The position numbers and the translations under genes were made by a program. Below are positions 38,406-50,500 of a stretch of DNA of 64,000 bases, in pieces. Under the pieces are notes generated by a model. That model was not told the origin of the DNA. It did no database searches and worked only from the letters and a program-made list of their open reading frames with translations. Source of the DNA: Triparma columacea (lineage: Eukaryota; Sar; Bolidophyceae; Parmales; Triparmaceae); assembly GCA_030267965.1 (NCBI GenBank), contig BRYA01000300.1:1-64000 (forward strand). Reading direction: 5' to 3'. Position 1 is the stretch's first letter, and each line of letters opens with the position of its first letter.

Positions 38406-39449
38406 TTACAGCTTTGAGAGCTTGTCCCATGCGACCTGTCCGATGGCGGCATCTTGGGCCCCTGTTCCGGTGAGGTCAACAACGATGAGCTCATCTCCCT
38501 CCCTTCCTGGCTTCATCCCGGCGACAACCTCTCCCATCTCGGCGTACACGTCACCCTCGGTCATGGTTCCGGCCGCAATAGCAGACCTCAGCTCACCAAC
38601 CCTAAGGGTCTGCTTGGTGAGGTCGCTAACGTACTTGGAGGCGGCAAGGACGTCGGCGGGGATCTCGTTCTTGGTGGGCTGATCAGAGCCTGACGCAATG
38701 ATCGTGGCATGGGGCTTTAACCATCCCATCTCAAGCACAGGAGAGGAGCCGGGGGTCTGAGTGTATATGACGTCACTTGCGCCGCAAAGGGCCTCGGCAG
38801 ATTCAACCACGGTGAAAGGGAGTCCGAGCTCAGCCTCCATCTCAGCGGCAAACTGCTCAGCGCCACCGCCAGGGGGGGCGAACGCGACACCTTTGAAGGG
38901 ACTGATCTCAGCGGCAGCACGGGCCATGACCTTGGCGATAGCTCCACAACCGATAAAGCCAACACTGTCGTTTCCAGGAGTCTGGCTCCTGAAGTACTTG
39001 TAGGCGATACCCCCAGCAGCCCCGGTACGAAGGTCGGTCATGTAGCGGTTCTCCTGGAAAATTCCGAGAGGGGCACCATCCACGGCAGAGTTGACGACGA
39101 ATATACCACCGCCAGGAGGGAGGCCCTTGTCGAGGTTCTTGTAAAAAGAAACCATTGCCATCTTCACAGTAAAGGTAGGCGTGCCAATGACGTAACCACC
39201 CTTGATGTGGCAGTCACCGGGGCCAGCATTCTCAGTTTCATCAACGCCAATGTGCATCGGCAGCGGAACATCGACCTTTCCATGTGCAAGCTTCTCAAAG
39301 GCAGCCTCAACGCTGGTGATGGCATCCCCGACGCTCAAGTTCGACGTAATGGTCTCATAATCGAACACCTTGGGAAGAGGAAACGCAGAAAAAGTGCGAA
39401 CATGGGACTTCGCAACGTGCTGTGAAATTTTGGAGACTCTGCTGATCAT
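38406..39449 (-). CDS. Ornithine cyclodeaminase / mu-crystallin family protein
   Basis: A single coding exon of 347 aa from the ATG at 39449. The first 25 residues (MISRVSKISQHVAKSHVRTF) are basic and Ser-rich without acids, as in a mitochondrial presequence. The family core is clear: VPLPMHIGVDETENAGPGDCHIKGGYV, then GAAGGIAYKYF, the NAD(P)-binding GFIGCGAIAKVMARA and SDVIYTQTPGSSPVL. The family includes ornithine cyclodeaminase, ketimine reductase (mu-crystallin) and alanine dehydrogenase. The substrate cannot be fixed from sequence. A CCACGCAG acceptor just upstream of the start suggests a 5'-UTR intron. Confidence 0.88.
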   Translation of the reverse strand: MISRVSKISQHVAKSHVRTFSAFPLPKVFDYETITSNLSVGDAITSVEAAFEKLAHGKVDVPLPMHIGVDETENAGPGDCHIKGGYVIGTPTFTVKMAMVSFYKNLDKGLPPGGGIFVVNSAVDGAPLGIFQENRYMTDLRTGAAGGIAYKYFRSQTPGNDSVGFIGCGAIAKVMARAAAEISPFKGVAFAPPGGGAEQFAAEMEAELGLPFTVVESAEALCGASDVIYTQTPGSSPVLEMGWLKPHATIIASGSDQPTKNEIPADVLAASKYVSDLTKQTLRVGELRSAIAAGTMTEGDVYAEMGEVVAGMKPGREGDELIVVDLTGTGAQDAAIGQVAWDKLSKL

Positions 39450-39970
39450 TTTCTTGGGCCTGCGTGGTGGCAAGAGTTAGGGGAAGAGGCAAAGAGCAAT
39501 TTTCACCCATAAAAGAGACCCATACTTGAGAGACATAGATAAGTAAACTAGATTCGAAGTGAACTGTCGTCAGAAATGTACTATAAGAGTCAAACAAATT
39601 GACCACATAGGCAGGATGCCAATATTTTTAATCGCTGGGAAACCAGCAATTTCAGACGAATAGCTACGAAAATGCGCCACAATCGGTGAAGCAAACATAC
39701 AACACTTCTCCCAACATAGTTTTATTGGCATGGGAATGCACACTGACCTTAGATTGAGAATCCTGAGTTGTTGTTTTGGGGCAAGGTGGAGGTTGTCTGG
39801 GGAGGTGGAGTCTTGAGATTTATACTGATTTGGTTTACGGAGCGATAAATGAAATAAATGCGGGGTTGATATACGTAGTATATTCAAAGCCTTCAACCTG
39901 AATTTTACCGTAAGAAAAGGTTATTCTGATCATGATAGAAAAACGAAAAAATTGTTGCGCTGACCTGATT
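39450..39970. other. Intergenic region, no gene seen
   Basis: 521 bp, AT-rich, between two minus-strand genes. It should hold the promoter of the cyclodeaminase-family gene and the 3' end of the SBF2-type gene. Minus-strand frames here (39570-39896) are not protein-like. Confidence 0.5.
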
Positions 39971-42501
39971 TTAATTACTCAAGCCTCTCATCTTTCGCTT
40001 TTTCTGCACCACGATCTCTTCCAAGTGGATCAGGAGAATTTTCCTCTCCTCTAAAGACAATTGGTACCTGACACTCATCCTTCGAACGAATTTTGATGCT
40101 GCAGCAAAGCCGCAGCCAAATTCGATCATGCTGTGGGCAAGGGCCGTGAGTTGGGCGGCAACGATGCCCTGGACTTGAGTGGTCGCCTTTATGCGCTGAT
40201 TGGGGAGGAGATCGTGCCATTTCTTTGTCTTTGAGATTTTGCTCCAGCCGGGGTCCCCAGTCTTTCTCCTCTCGGCCACCGCAGCATTGTGCAGAGTTGG
40301 CATTACTTCTGAGTGGTGGAGGGACTCTGCGATGCACTGATAAAGGGCAGAGTCCCAGAATTCATCTTGTCCCCAGATGTCGTGTTCACAGATGATGGAC
40401 TTGAGGTACCGCCTGGCGCTCCTTTCGCTGCCGCCCCCAGTGTAAAAAGTCTGGGAGAGCATCATGGCCATTTTGGCGTTTGCGACGTCCTTGACATTCG
40501 CTCCACATCCGTCCAAAAAAACCCTCATAATCTCACCGAGGAGCTCGTACACTGGCAGGGATAGCTCAGTGTTGACGCTGCGCTGGCTGTTGAGGGCGTA
40601 GACGAAATGCGAGCGACACTGCACCCCGACGCTCTCCTGCTGGTCACTGAGATACGTGGCGAGATATTCCCTCGCCTCTTCGAGAGGTACTATAATCTCC
40701 TCCTCCTTGGGCTTCGCAAGGCCGTGACTGCCGAAACCCAGGAGACCATGTCCCTCCCCCCTCAGCTCCAACTTGTGCCTCCTCTCAACCTCGAGCTTCT
40801 CAACTTCCTTGTCGTCCATAAAAAGCCTCTTTGTCCAGCTCGTGACCAGCTTCTTGGAGGGGACGCTGGGCTTCTCCTTTACGTTCTCTGTGCCCCCGTT
40901 GGCTGCTAAGCTGGTCCGGTTCTTGTTCTCAGAGATGAGCTGGTTCACGAGCTTGTTCGTATCACTGGCAGGCCTCAGTCCCTTGAATTCAACCTCATCG
41001 TCATCTTCTTCGTCGCCATCACCGCTGTCGTAATCCGTGTTGTGCTCAGCATCTAGGAGCGATAACGCCGCGGCCACACCGCCGTCGTGAACATTGTAAG
41101 CATCCCTGCTCCTCAACTCAAGCTCCTCCTGCTTCTCTATGAACCAGCTTAGGTCGCCCCTAACATCGATCTTGTCCACCTCCTTCTCCAGCCCCTCAAG
41201 AAGCTTGATCCTCTTCTCCAGCGCTATTTTCTCCGAATTGACCATGGACTTGAGAAATTTGGATTGGGATCCAGCGGCAGACAGGAGACAGGACTCCCCC
41301 GCTATGCGAGAGGCCCTGGCAACAGTGTCACGCTTGCTAATGGCAGAAATCAGCAGGGCAGCAGTGTCGTCAACGTGATCATTTGCGACCCTGGCTTCGT
41401 TGGCAAGTTTGAGGTACTCATTTACTCCGATGGCCTGACGAGCGAAGGGAGTTAGCAAGATGCGTCATTTCCAACCCTTTCCGCGGCTCGCTTCGCTCGC
41501 CAAGTGCTGACTCGCTCCTTGCCCTGCCTCACCTCCTTCCTCGTAATCACTCCCAACCCATTCCCAACGTCGACTTCCTTCCCCTCCTTGGCGCTCTCCA
41601 TCAACTCATACTTCTTCACAGCGTCTTTCTTCGCCTTCTCCAGCTTTACATCGTACTCTTCGACGAGGGCCTGTGCCTGGGACACGGCAGTTTCCCTCGC
41701 CTTGACACGCCTGAGGAGCAGTTGATCAGCCGTCTCCAGCCTTGGAAGTATCACATCTTCGCAGAGCGCTAGCGAGTCTGCCATGTCAGAGTATGAGGCA
41801 TCGACGTACGCACTGTAAGCCTCGAGGGCAGACCTGAGGGAGCAGGACTCGTGCAGGAGGGGGGTGAAGCTTCTTACTTGACCAAGGCCTTCAGTCAAAG
41901 GCTTCTTTGCATTAGCAATCTGCTGACCACAACGCTTCAGCGCCGAGATCTGGCGCGTCAACGAGTCATGCGTGAGGGACATGGCAACCTGCGTCGAAGA
42001 CAGGATGTTCGTCACATTAATGGGGGAAATGTTCTGCAGGGTGAAACCATTTGCTGAAAGGTCGCCACCGTCATCATCGCAACCTATCCTCAGCGAGTCG
42101 TATTCAGAAATGACACCTCTCTCCCCGCTGGCCTCACCAGCTACGACTTGAGTCTGATCCTCCTCGAGGAGAAGCCCGTCCGCAGACACAAGGACGGAGC
42201 AGTCACGGAAGTATGTTTTCTTTGACTTTGGTGACAAACCGGAGGGAGCAGAAGGTGTGGAAGCGGCGTCATTGGGGGTGTGCTTTGCAGATTGCCCTCC
42301 AGGAGCAGCTCTACCATTGCCGGTAGCTCCCTCCTTTGGAGGAGGACTCGCCTGCAAGCTGAGAGGAAGCGGGGGCGACTTCACAACCCCACCAGACGAG
42401 GCCTGGGCGTCAGAAGCAGATATCGCTCCTGTAAATAGGGTGAACTGATTAGAACTCCCACTAGAAACTCGAGACCCGAAGAGATTATTGAAAAAATCCA
42501 T
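39971..42501 (-). CDS. Helical (F-BAR-like) plus SBF2-type domain protein
   Basis: Exon 1 41533-42501 and exon 2 39971-41434 join in phase 0 across a 98-bp intron, giving 810 aa. I start at the ATG 42501 (MDFFNNLFGSRV); the frame upstream has no earlier ATG. Residues about 175-520 form a long helical region (ISALKRCGQQIANAKKPL, AYSAYVDASYSDMADSLAL, ALVEEYDVKLEKAKKDA) that reads like a BAR/F-BAR domain. After an acidic linker the C-terminal third (REYLATYLSDQQ, YELLGEIMRVFLDGC, AKMAMMLSQTFYTG, WDSALYQCIAESL, LTALAHSMIEFGCG, LSLEERKILLIHLEEIV) resembles the SBF2 domain of KIAA0513 and MTMR13. Such proteins work in membrane traffic and Rab regulation. The intron has GCGAGCGAAGCGAGCC near its start and CTTCGCTCGTCAG at its end. 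Confidence 0.72.
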
Positions 42502-42732
42502 TGTATCCGAAGTCCGTTCTCTAGAAGCAGGTCTTTTTTTTGAACGGTACACACCAAATTAAAGATCACCGTTTGCAGTTGAAGGAGTCTGGGACGGTCT
42601 TTGAAAATGTTACACGTTCTCACGGCACTTGGACAATTCTATTATTCTATTTCAAGTTTAGATGCAGTTTGGGGGATGGGATGAGGGTCTTTGGGTTTGG
42701 TTTCGGTTTGATGGGGGATTAGTTCGACATCA

Positions 42733-42802
42733 AGACAAAATTTAACGTAAGTTTCAGAGCTAAACTAAGACAAAATTTAACGTAAGTTTCAGAGCTAAAC
42801 TA
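42733..42802. repeat. Exact tandem duplication, two 35-bp copies
   Basis: 42733-42767 and 42768-42802 are identical. The right copy includes the TAG stop codon of the tricorn-type gene (42800-42802), so the duplication has extended that gene's 3' end by one unit. Confidence 0.9.
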
Positions 42803-45800
42803 ACACACGCCTTCCTCCAGGGCAATATTCTTGATGGGATCACCCCTCGGGAAGAAGGGTCCTTGTTGCCTCCTCTCAGCGACCTTGCCCTTGAGAACTT
42901 CAATCGCCTTTTCTAGTTGTGCGTCTTTGCTCGTGGGAAAGTTCGCAAGAGGGTCATTGTCAACTATGATGTCCGGTGTGACGCCGTGGTTTTCAATTCC
43001 TACGTCCTCGCCGCTGTCCAGATAAGTCCTAACCTCCGGCGCCGACCCCCCCAGTCCCCCATCCACAAGTGTGTTGTCGCTCGCGAGCCAGATACCGCCC
43101 CCCCATGTTCTGGTGCCCACCACTGTCCCGAGTCCCAGTTCCATGATCCCCTTCGTCACCCCTTCCCCGTCGCTCGCGGTGTGCTCATTAACAAGGACGA
43201 CGATGTCGCCTCGGAAGGCGAATTGCTCGTCCCACCCAAGTCCTCCGTTGGTAATGTTCGAGTTCCTATCCTGCCAATACATCCAGCTCCTCCTCTGCAG
43301 TATATCCAAGATCCAGGAATCAATATTTCCCCCGTGATTGTTCCTTACATCAAGGATCAAACCCTCTTTGTTGTAGTCCTCGAAGAAGCCCCTCATGAAG
43401 GCATTCTCGGCCTTCGCACCGCTCATGCTCCGAAGATGAACATATCCTACATTGAACCCTTCGTCCTTGGCCATTCTCTTGGCATTCTGTCTGGTCTCCC
43501 ACTCCCAGTGGCTATAGCGCAATTCGTCTGCCTCGTCGGAACTTATCGCCGTTACAACCACAAACTCTGCTCCAGTCGAGGCCTTCCTGAGCACACCTAA
43601 TTTCACAGACCTGCCGCCCTGCCCTCTCAGAGCGTACCAGATCGAAGGGAGCGACCTCACATCCTCGTTATTTATGCTTACGATGACATCCCCAGCCTTC
43701 AGCCCCACCTGGTTTGATTTTGACAAAGTCCTGTGCGATAGGGGCGAATAAATGGGGTTTGATATGTAAGGGAAATCAGGATCGCCCTCAAAAATAGTCT
43801 CAACAAGGTATCCTTCAGCGGTCTTGGACATCTTTGCCCCCAGGCTTCCCACGCTGTTGATGGAGCTCTCCTCGTAATCCATGACCGATCTGTACTCCCC
43901 CCCGTAAACGAAGACATGCAATGCACTGAGCTCACTCGCCATGAGCTTGAAGACATGGTCAAGTTCCTCTCTGTGCCCCACTCTTGCCACAAGAGGTAAA
44001 TATTTGTCGTAAATCTCTTCCCAATCCAGGCCGTGCATGTTGACATCGTAAAAGTAATCTCTAAGCATCCTCCAAGAGTCCCCAAACATTCCGAACCACT
44101 CTAGCCGAGGGTGAACAGAAATGGCAAAATCGTCCAGGTCTACCTTGAGAACCTCACCATAGCCTGATATCTCCATGACGTGCATACCATAATAATCCAT
44201 ACACCAGACGAACTCGAAAGACGCATCGCAATTATCAAACCCATATACAGATTCCAACCAAAGGGAGGTAGAACTGGTTTCAAGGTCAATGGATTGCAAT
44301 TTGTCATCGAGGAGGTAAAGAACACTTCCTCCCTTCCAAGGGGAGTAAGACACTAACCCATCGTACTGTGCTGGTGGCAAGCCTTCGATGAGGTAGGCCT
44401 TGCGGGCGAGAGCATAGTCTTGATTTGGAGAGTCGGAACCGAAGTCAAAGACTTCCTCCTGCGACAAGCAAAGCGACGAGCGGAAGGGGCGAGAAAGTGT
44501 GGGTTAGGATTGCGGCGAGTAAAGCTCGTGGCTGATGATTTCTTTGCACGATCTTCGTTGCTGCGCAACGTCCTCGCTTTATAGCACGCGATGCACTGCT
44601 CGCAACATCAATGTTGCAGTGTTGTTTCATGGTATTTGTCCGCTCTTACCTTCTCCTCACCCTTTTTGGCCTTCTTTGCCCCTCCTTCCCCATCTTCCTC
44701 GGCCAGTTCAGCAACGCCAAACATCTTCTCTTTCCCCTCCTCAAGATCTAGCCCAAACAGCATCCTCTTCCCGTCCAAGTGCGGCATCGGAGCCCTCGTC
44801 CCCCAGGGGTGCGAGACGTCAGTGTTCACGTCGCGGTCCGACAGGAAGTACAGCGTCCCGTCTGCGATGAACGACGAGCGAAGCAAGTCGCAGAAAGGTT
44901 TGCATTAACAGGGTTAGATTTTTGAGTCGCGATTTTTCCTCTTTCCCCTCTCATTCTCACCTCCCCAAACAAAGGAGCGGCAATTGAACCTGTCACTCGT
45001 GGCGTGAACGACGGCCGGCTCGTCCTCCGTCAGGTCGAGGATGCTGATCTGGGTGAATTGGTTGCGCGCGCTGTGGCTGAAGCCAAGGTAGTGTCCCCCG
45101 GGACTGAACTTCAGCTCGTCGAATTCTTTGATCCATGTGTCAACTACCTTGACCTCCCCCTTTCCAATGTCTAGCAAGGACAGCCTCCCGTCGGTGTCAT
45201 AAAATGCAGCAAGATTTCCGTTGGGAGAAACCGCAATCGAGTTCGCCCTGACGGACCCCAGACCTCCCTCCTTTGCCGATCCCACGGTCCTGAGCAGCTT
45301 CTGCTCCTCCGAGGCTTCCGCGTCCATATTAGTCAGGACCCCCCCCTTCCCGTCTGACCTGACCAGGTAGAAGTTCTCCTCTGCTCCATGCTTCGACAGC
45401 TGGTCCGTCGCCAGCACCAGCGAATGCGTCGCGTTGACCACCTTCACCGCCATGACACGCAATGCCCCCCCGTTCATGTACCCTGGGGCCAGCCTATACC
45501 GCCTCAGGGGGACCTTCGCGTACCCCCCCCCGAATGTGGCTGCACCAGAGACGCCGGGGACAGACGCTGGGGCCACCCAACCCTGCCCCCGGACCGTCAG
45601 CAAGGCGTTGACCTGGCCGTACTTCGTCAGAACGACGTCAGCGGCTGTTACATGAGAGCTGAGGCTAACTGGGATCAGGCGCTCGTGCGTCTGAGAGAAG
45701 TCGCTCTGAATCTCGAGGTCGATCTTGAGGGCCTGGGCGGGGGTGCCAGAGGATATGGAGGCCTCAACGGCAGAAGCGGTGAGGAGGTAAAGGTCGGCAC

Positions 45801-47101
45801 CGGAACGGAACACGATGTCGTTCGTTGTCTGATCAATGCTGAACTCCATAATTGGCATCAGGGTGTCACAAGTCTCCGTCACTTTAACCACCGTCTTCAT
45901 CAAGGCCCCGTTTGTGGGGTAGAGCTGGTCCTTCTTGAGAAGGGGTGTCGCGAAGATGTTCATGAGGCCCGGTCCATCTTGCTCTGTGTAATCGCTCAGA
46001 TAGAGAAGGTGGGTGCCCTTGAAGACTCGGGGACTTTTGGAGGTACCAGGCCAGGAAGAGGTGAGAGGGACCGAGGTCGTCTCACCCTCGCAGTATGCCC
46101 AGATGGATTCAGCGGTTCCTCCCACGTACTGATTTGTATTTGAGGACTGTTTATATCTCACAAAGTACGAGCACCCCTCATGCCTTTTAAGGTCCGTGGT
46201 CTGTGTGAGGGGTACCGGCGTCACGTTACCGATGACCGAATCTTCGCCCTCGGTTTGGCTGATCGCGACCTCGTAAGCCCGGACGTCGTCGGGGCTGGCG
46301 TCGGTGCTGTAGGTGGTGAAGATAATGGAGCGGCCTGAGGAGCTCCAGCCAAGGACCCCTGTGACACCGACACCGTTGTCCGTATACGTCAGCCTTGTTA
46401 TGCCATTTTGCTTTCCTGCCTCCGTCAACCCCATAACATAGAGCTCCCTGTGGCCCGAGTACGTCGCAGCGAACGCAACGGCCGTGCACTCAGGGTTCAT
46501 AACAGGGTGCAGCTCGTTCCCCAGCCCCGTCGTCAGCCTAACAGCGGGAACTGGGGAGGAGGAGGCGTAGGAGTCGGAGTAGAAGAGGTCGCCCTCGCTG
46601 ACGAAGACCAGCTTGCCGTTGCAGACGGTAGGCTGGATGGCAAAGTGCCCTGTGCTCCCTGTGAAGGGGCTGGGGGGTTGGAAGGGGAGGCCTTCGTGGT
46701 AGGAGAAGGGGTCGTAGTCTGAATCTGCGACAGTGTACTCCGGAGGCGCAGGGGTGGGGGGTTCAGAAGGAGTGGAGGAGGGGGAGGAGGGGGAGGAGGA
46801 GGAGGGATCGAGATCCATGATGGAGGGGGGAGCAAAAATTAATTTTCCGAACAGTAATCCTACTACAAGAGCCATGAAACCGAAGCACCCGACGAAACCT
46901 GTTTTAAAGTGGGTTGTAAGAGAGTCAGAAATGGCAGTGAAGGAGTAAATGATTGGATCTTTCGCCGGAGGTCTTCTCACCTCTAGAATAAGTCTTGTTA
47001 CCCTTGGCATCAGTACCAGCAGCACCTCCAAACGCTAGTGGAATTCTATCAGAATCTGTACTACTGATACGAGATCTTCCCTCGATGTCCATGGGTACCA
47101 T
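42800..47101 (-). CDS. Membrane-anchored tricorn-type peptidase (S41 family)
   Basis: Four exons join in phase: 46981-47101, 44961-46898, 44650-44861 and 42800-44458, giving 1,309 aa. The N-terminus is cytosolic and short, then one membrane helix (FVGCFGFMALVVGLLFGKLIF), then a Ser/Pro linker. Two beta-propeller-like blocks follow (WD40/TolB-type repeats such as LHPVMNPECTAVAFAATYSG and SIAVSPNGNLAAFYD), then the C1 core region. A PDZ domain (VGLKAGDVIVSINNEDVRS) precedes the catalytic C2 domain with NEHTASDGEGVTKGI (nucleophile Ser), GTRTWGGGIW and ENHGVTPDIIVDNDP. This is the full tricorn order. Tricorn proteases degrade peptides released by the proteasome or other proteases. The bulk would face the lumen or cell exterior. 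The start at 47101 is preferred because it gives the matching phase; 47092 is an in-frame alternative. Confidence 0.88.
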
Positions 47102-47552
47102 TGACTATTGTCTCTCTGGTTCTCTGATTCTCTCTCCTCTTTTTTGTCTGTTTGTCTTTTCTGCTGCCATTTTTGTGCTCATTATTGAGGTAAGTTAGGC
47201 ATCTAAACGACGTCATTAAACACATAATGGGGCTGTTATAAAACTCAGTTCCCCTCTTGATTGACTTTCAAAGCGCCAGATGTTCTCCAAGTGGGTGGAA
47301 TTTTGATGCAGATTCGAGACGGGTTGATTCTTTAAACCCCTTTAAAAAACCTAAAGAACCACCCATCGGGAGCATTGACTTCACTACCAACCACTATGCT
47401 GTACATCTTACCCACCTCTTCACCACCATTACTCTCCTGCCCTCCCCAATGCTACCATCTTGCCTCTCTCGCTTCCACCTCGTCGTCACAGTCCAAAGAA
47501 AACTCTCTATACTCAACAACAGCCCCAATTCAAACTACCAGACCCACCCTCT
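47102..47552. promoter_or_regulatory. Divergent intergenic region, tricorn-type peptidase / myosin
   Basis: 451 bp between outward-facing start codons. Short plus-strand frames through here (47257-47622, 47375-47587) are not protein-like. No distinct element recognised. Confidence 0.45.
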
Positions 47553-50500
47553 ATGGAAGTTGGGACCGAGTGCTGGATCCGCGATGATTCCGCCCCCTCA
47601 GGTTGGAAGTCTGCGGTCATAAAGAGCAAGCAGACCGTCAAGGGCGACCCCAAGAAGGTGATCCTCACAGTTGTCTCTGCAGACGCCCCCCGCTCGGCGG
47701 GGGGAAAAATCCTCTCCCCTACCCGCCGCTCGTCCCCGATGAATAGCAAGGGGGGGAAGGAGAAGTCGTCACCTAGGGGGGGGAACTTTATGAACAGGGT
47801 TAAGCCTTTCAAGCACAAGATCACCGTCGATACCAGGGAGGATAGTGACCTGATCAAGGTGAGGTAGATGGGATCGTGTGGAGGCGTGAGGGGATTTGAC
47901 GGTGACGGTGAACGAAAGAGGAGGAGCTCGGAGGCGGGGGCACCTCATTTTATCTACTAACGCAACCCGTTGGTCACCATTTGCTCCCCCCCGCTTGTCA
48001 ACACGCTCTCCACCCTCGCTCATTGTCGCCACAGTTAAAAAACAACACTTCCGACCTCTACGCTGATGATCTGACATCCCTTCCCCTTTTGAACGAGCCG
48101 GCTATCCTCCATTCTCTCCACCTCCGTTTCAAGCGCGACACCATCTACACCTCCATCGGCGACGTCCTGATCTCCATAAACCCCTTCAAGCGACTCCCCA
48201 TATACTCCGACTCGAACCTCGCCTCCTACCAGGCAGTCGGGGAGGCGGGACCGAGGAGCGACGATACCAGGCGTGCCCCCCACATTTTTCAGACAGCCGA
48301 CGACGCCTTCAGGGACCTTCTGATTTCGTTAGAGGAGGGCAGCCCTAAGGACATGTCAATTCTTGTTTCGGGAGAGTCGGGATCGGGCAAGACTTGGACG
48401 TCAAAGATCGCCATGAAGTACCTGGCGGTACTGTCCTCCAAGCAGCAGAAGAAGCTCGACTCCTTCCCCCCCACCCTCCCCTCTACCTCTGGTGACACCT
48501 CTACCCCCGCCCTGGGTGACCTCCCCTTAATCTCCCCCGCTACCAAGGTCCAGTCCGCCACCCTCGAGATGCAGGTTCTCCAGTCTAACCCCATCCTCGA
48601 GGCCTTCGGTAACGCCAGGACAATCCGCAACGATAACTCCTCCAGATTCGGAAAGTTCATCGAGATTGGGTTCACGGACAAGGGAGTGCTTAGCGGAGCG
48701 CAGATCGAGACGTATTTGCTGGAGAAGTCTCGTGTTCTCGCTCAGTCCACCGGAGAGCGCAACTTCCATGTCTTCTACCTCCTCCTAGCTGGCGCGTCCC
48801 CAGACACCCTCGCCGCTCTCTCTCTTGACTCCACCGACGCCTCCGACTTCGCCATAACCAACGACCTCCGTCGCCGCGACGGAGTCAAGGACAAGGACTG
48901 TTTCACTGAGATGATGGAGGCCTTCGAGCACTTAGCATTCGACGAAACAACGACGCTGTCGATCTTGAAGCTCATTGCAGCCGTCCTGCACCTATCCAAG
49001 GTCACCTTTGACGTGGGGAACAACGGAGGAGAGGGCGAGTCCTCCTCCGTAGCCTCCACCCCTGCCGCCCACAGCGCCTGCCGCCTGCTAGGCATTTCCA
49101 TGGAGACCCTCTCCATGGGCGTCTGTTACAAGACCATCACCGTGATGAAGGAGGTAGTTAACAAGCCCCTAAACGTCTCCTCCGCCACCAAGAGCGTGCA
49201 GGCTCTGATGACCACGATCTACGCCTCTCTCTTCTCCACCATCGTCGACAAGATCAACACCTCCATCTCCGTCGAGACGGCCAGCGTCGAGTCCTCCAAG
49301 GCAGCCTCTATCAGCATTCTCGACATCTTCGGGTTCGAGAGTTTCGAGTCCAACCACTTCGAGCAGCTCATGATTAACTTCACCAACGAGACACTCCAGC
49401 AGCAGTTCAACAGACAGATCTTTAAGCGTGAGCAGGAGCTGTACGTCGCCGAAAACATCGACTGGAACTTCATTGACTTTCCCGACAACACCGACGTCCT
49501 CACCCTCCTCGACGGTAGATACCCTTCCGTCATGTCCATACTCGACGAGCAGTGTGTGATCCCCAAGAGCAGTGACGCCAAGTTCGCCCGCTCCCTTTAC
49601 AAGCACCTGCTAGAAAAGGAACCCTTTGAAGCCACCAGAGTGGAGCAGGGCAACGAGCAGTTCACTGTCCACCATTACGCAAGGTCAGTCTGCTACGATG
49701 CCTCAGGCTTCCTCGCCAAGAACACCGACGATATTGGCAACTCCCTGACCGTCATAAACACGAGCGAGCTCGCCCTTCTGAAGGAGATCGCCTCGAGCAT
49801 CAAGAGCAAGTCCGCTGCAGTTACTGTCGGGAAGAGGAAGACTTCGGTGTCTTCGGGCCGGAAGTTCTCAAACTCCCTCAAGTCTCTCAGACTGCGCATC
49901 GAACAGACCAAACCGATCTTCGTTCGCTGCATCAAGCCTAACGACGACCTGGTCGCGGACAAGTTCCAGGCCCGCAATGTCGTCGAGCAGCTCCGATGCA
50001 GCGGTGTTCTCTCCGCCGTGGAAGTCTCTCGCGCAGGGTATTCAAACCGCTTCACCCACCAAAGGTTCATGGACCGCTTCTACATGATTGCGCCCGACGT
50101 CAAATCGCTCGCCACACTACTCGAAACTTCCGCTATCCGTATCTTCGAACCAACTTCCACCTACAGCTCAGTCGTTGATTTCAGGAAGCTCAAGGGAGAC
50201 TTGAACCCAAAGCTCATGCACGTCGGCATCCAGCTCGGTAAGACTCTCGTTTTCTTGAAGAGGACGGCCTTCGAAAGGCTTGAGCACCTCCGCAGCATGG
50301 TTCTCGGCGAGTCAGCCAAGAAAATACAGGCAAAGGTTCGCAGGAACATCGCCCGCGCGGCATACCTTTCTACTCTTAACTCCATTGTCCTCTTCCAGTC
50401 AATCGCCAGGGTCTTCATCGCCAAGATCATTGTTGTGAGGATGAAAGCGCGACTTTTGGCCGCCATTCACGTACAAAAGATGTACAGAGGTAGCATTGGG

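Noticed and set aside
45388..46143. 251-codon plus-strand frame
   Set aside because: Antisense to the tricorn-type peptidase, without protein-like features.
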